Origin: a virus
Strand: one strand, 5' to 3'
IMG/VR virus record: IMGVR_UViG_3300024264_000087
Location: 1 to 35,796 of that record
DNA length: 35,796 bases
Shown: piece after piece, positions 34,700 to 35,796 of the stretch
Layout: each line of letters starts with the position of its first letter
Numbering within the stretch: position 1 is the stretch's first letter
The notes under the pieces: generated by a model
Databases searched by the model: none
What the model saw: only the letters and a program-made list of their open reading frames with translations
Told to the model about the DNA's origin: nothing
Translations under genes and position numbers: made by a program

Positions 34700-34773
34700 T
34701 GGAGAATATCAGAGTCGAACTGATGACCTCCTGCGTGCAAGGCAGGCGCTCTAGCCAGCTGAGCTAATCCCCC
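34700..34773 (-). tRNA. tRNA-Ala (anticodon TGC)
   Basis: This is a 74-base cloverleaf on the minus strand. The acceptor GGGGGAT pairs with ATTCTCC and includes G3:U70, the alanine identity pair; the discriminator is A. The anticodon stem CCTGC/GCAGG holds loop CTTGCAC with anticodon TGC. The T stem ATCAG/CTGAT with TTCGACT is perfect. The 3' CCA is not encoded (the next bases are CAT), so the host must add it. It lies behind the reductase unit and 10 bases from the shared terminator. It would read GCN alanine codons, frequent in the capsid and tail genes. Confidence 0.95.
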
Positions 34774-34780
34774 AACATTT

Positions 34781-34828
34781 TTAATTGTTACAGTATTCGC
34801 AAATACCGCCTAAACATAATGGACACAT
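34781..34828 (-). CDS. possible 15-aa peptide with two CxxC pairs
   Basis: ATG 34828 opens MCPLCLGGICEYCNN and ends with TAA at 34781. Two CxxC pairs (C2/C5 and C10/C13) in 15 residues would suit a tiny zinc-binding or thiol peptide. It begins three bases after the stop of the 51-aa gene, the spacing of a coupled gene, and is followed by the tRNA. An ORF this short can easily arise by chance; no family is known to me. Confidence 0.3.
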   Translation of the reverse strand: MCPLCLGGICEYCNN

Positions 34829-34831
34829 AAT

Positions 34832-34987
34832 TCATATTTTAATAGTTATACCTATTGACACTATAAAAGCGCCGCTTGCTATTGCAAGTGTGTTCGGATT
34901 AAAGCTTGGTTTTTGCTTATGCCAGATCATATTAGTACCAGCCATAGTCATTATGCCAATACCACCTATTACAGCTAATCGTTTCAT
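34832..34987 (-). CDS. small two-span membrane protein coupled to the reductase gene
   Basis: This gene encodes 51 aa. ATG 34987 overlaps the reductase stop in ATGA, so translation is probably coupled. Residues 5-22 (AVIGGIGIMTMAGTNMIW) and 34-49 (LAIASGAFIVSIGITI) are hydrophobic and joined by a basic, polar loop (HKQKPSFNPNT), a membrane hairpin. No family is recognised. Holin-like or transport roles are possible in principle. Its tie to the reductase gene rather than to the lysis genes argues for a role earlier in infection. An ORF on the opposite strand across this region (34785-34991) is its antisense shadow. Confidence 0.6.
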   Translation of the reverse strand: MKRLAVIGGIGIMTMAGTNMIWHKQKPSFNPNTLAIASGAFIVSIGITIKI

Positions 34988-35796
34988 TTAATTTCACAAT
35001 TATCACCTGCACAAGCTAATTCTCCTGCAAGATCTGTTTCATCTTCTGTTTCTACAATCTTGCTAAGATCAACATCTTTAAGATGAGCCATAGCCATATC
35101 GTATTGAACTTTGCTTATGTCTTCAAATGGTGCTTGAGTATAGGTTCCACCATCATAAGGCAATACAGATAAACCGTTATAATGATCTCTATTTTCCCAC
35201 ATCCATTTGCCAGCTTGATCCCACTCTGTTTGTTTTAAACTAACAGTAGCTGAAACATTATGAGTGTTAGATCCTTTTCTGTGACCAGGTTTTACCCACT
35301 CTGTAGCTACTTTCTTTATACGTTCAAGTAAATCAAATGGTGATTCAGTTCTAAGTATAGAACCTTTAGGCGCTTTCTGTGGTATGCTAATTACTGCAGT
35401 ATCATGAGGTCTAAAAAACTCATCTTCAATTAACTCAGGATGACTAGCTGCTAAGTATTTATACATAGATTCGTTTTTACCAACTCTGATCCTACGCGTG
35501 TAATAATCAGCGTGCCATGCATGAATACCAGATGAAGTTCCTAACGCCAGAGATGTCGTCCCAGCAGGCTTCACGGTTGTACATCTTGCTGCTGGATTAA
35601 TACCAATAACTTTAGCTGTCTTCGCGTTCTCTCTTTTTACTATACTTGCAGCGGCCTTCATATCCAACGGCAGCACAGCGGCACTCGCGATTCCTGTCAT
35701 TGATACACCGATAAGGGCGTCCTTCTCTGTCGTATCTCTCCATATGTCTCTTAAATAATGAAAGTCAGTGTAACCAGCTTGTAGTGTACCTATAAA
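34984..35796 (-). CDS. ribonucleoside-triphosphate reductase, adenosylcobalamin-dependent (class II), C-terminal part
   Basis: The frame is open to the right edge, giving 270 residues of the C-terminal part. The first residues are FIGTLQAGYTDFHYLRDIWR. Then come RCTTVKPAGTTSLALGTSSG and IHAWHADYYTRRIRVGKNES, characteristic of monomeric class II RTPR (Lactobacillus leichmannii type). The C-terminus ends CAGDNCEIK: the C-x4-C pair equals the redox shuttle cysteines of RTPR (C731/C736). The enzyme reduces ribonucleoside triphosphates to the dNTPs used for phage DNA synthesis, using coenzyme B12 instead of oxygen. The N-terminal part with the active-site loop lies outside the window. The next gene overlaps its stop by four bases. 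Confidence 0.93.
   Translation of the reverse strand, partial: FIGTLQAGYTDFHYLRDIWRDTTEKDALIGVSMTGIASAAVLPLDMKAAASIVKRENAKTAKVIGINPAARCTTVKPAGTTSLALGTSSGIHAWHADYYTRRIRVGKNESMYKYLAASHPELIEDEFFRPHDTAVISIPQKAPKGSILRTESPFDLLERIKKVATEWVKPGHRKGSNTHNVSATVSLKQTEWDQAGKWMWENRDHYNGLSVLPYDGGTYTQAPFEDISKVQYDMAMAHLKDVDLSKIVETEDETDLAGELACAGDNCEIK

Noticed and set aside
34785-34991. 68-aa plus-strand open frame
   Set aside because: It is antisense to the 51-aa membrane protein and the reductase unit and lies beyond the plus-strand terminator.
1-35796. Integrase, repressor, attachment site or CRISPR array
   Set aside because: No recombinase motif, repeat-spacer pattern or repressor gene is visible; the tRNA is complete and has no adjacent integrase or direct repeat that I can see.

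Overview
The window is a 35.8-kb piece of a tailed double-stranded DNA bacteriophage genome, cut at both ends inside genes. The strongest reading is a podovirus-type phage of a marine member of the Bacteroidota (probably a flavobacterium). The reasons are: strongly A+T-rich DNA; tightly packed genes; start codons preceded by A/T-only leaders with no Shine-Dalgarno box, as is usual in Bacteroidota; and capsid and tail proteins resembling those of marine Bacteroidota podoviruses and crAss-like phages (portal, scaffold, capsid, ring proteins, nozzle, internal ejection proteins). The host assignment is an inference. No integrase, repressor or attachment site is visible, so nothing suggests lysogeny. 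Family names come from motif recognition by eye; no searches were run.

Layout, plus strand. 1-5050 is a lysis and accessory block. It holds the C-terminal part of a T7-lysozyme-type amidase, a one-span coiled-coil membrane protein (possible inner spanin), a small Lys/Arg/Cys-rich protein, a 670-aa protein with a HEDHH zincin motif, a 3TM-family holin, several small unknown proteins, a double GroES-like barrel protein and a probable small terminase. 5047-12719 is the packaging and head block: large terminase, portal, scaffold with an AT-hook-like N-terminus, major capsid protein and a small capsid-associated protein, ended by a UUCG-loop terminator. 12784-13581 is a single gene set between two terminators. 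13635-22092 is the connector and tail block: two ring or connector proteins and two nozzle-like proteins of 1511 and 634 aa. 22102-34150 holds a GNAT-like protein, two probable ejection proteins and a giant 3032-aa virion protein with a zincin motif, a HAD phosphatase-like domain and a conserved C-terminal region. Two further small basic Cys-containing proteins follow, then a strong bidirectional terminator.

Layout, minus strand (34700-35796). A convergent unit begins beyond the right edge with the C-terminal 270 residues of a class II (adenosylcobalamin-dependent) ribonucleoside-triphosphate reductase. It continues into a translationally coupled 51-aa two-span membrane protein, a possible 15-aa peptide with two CxxC pairs, and a tRNA-Ala(UGC).

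How it fits together. The reductase and tRNA belong to a metabolism/replication unit that meets the late virion-lysis unit at a shared terminator. Late genes are ordered lysis, packaging, head, tail, ejection. The least explained parts are the multi-domain giant virion protein, the trio of small basic Cys proteins at both ends of the late unit, the isolated terminator-bounded gene, and the small ORFs behind the reductase. No stretch longer than 300 bases lacks a gene.
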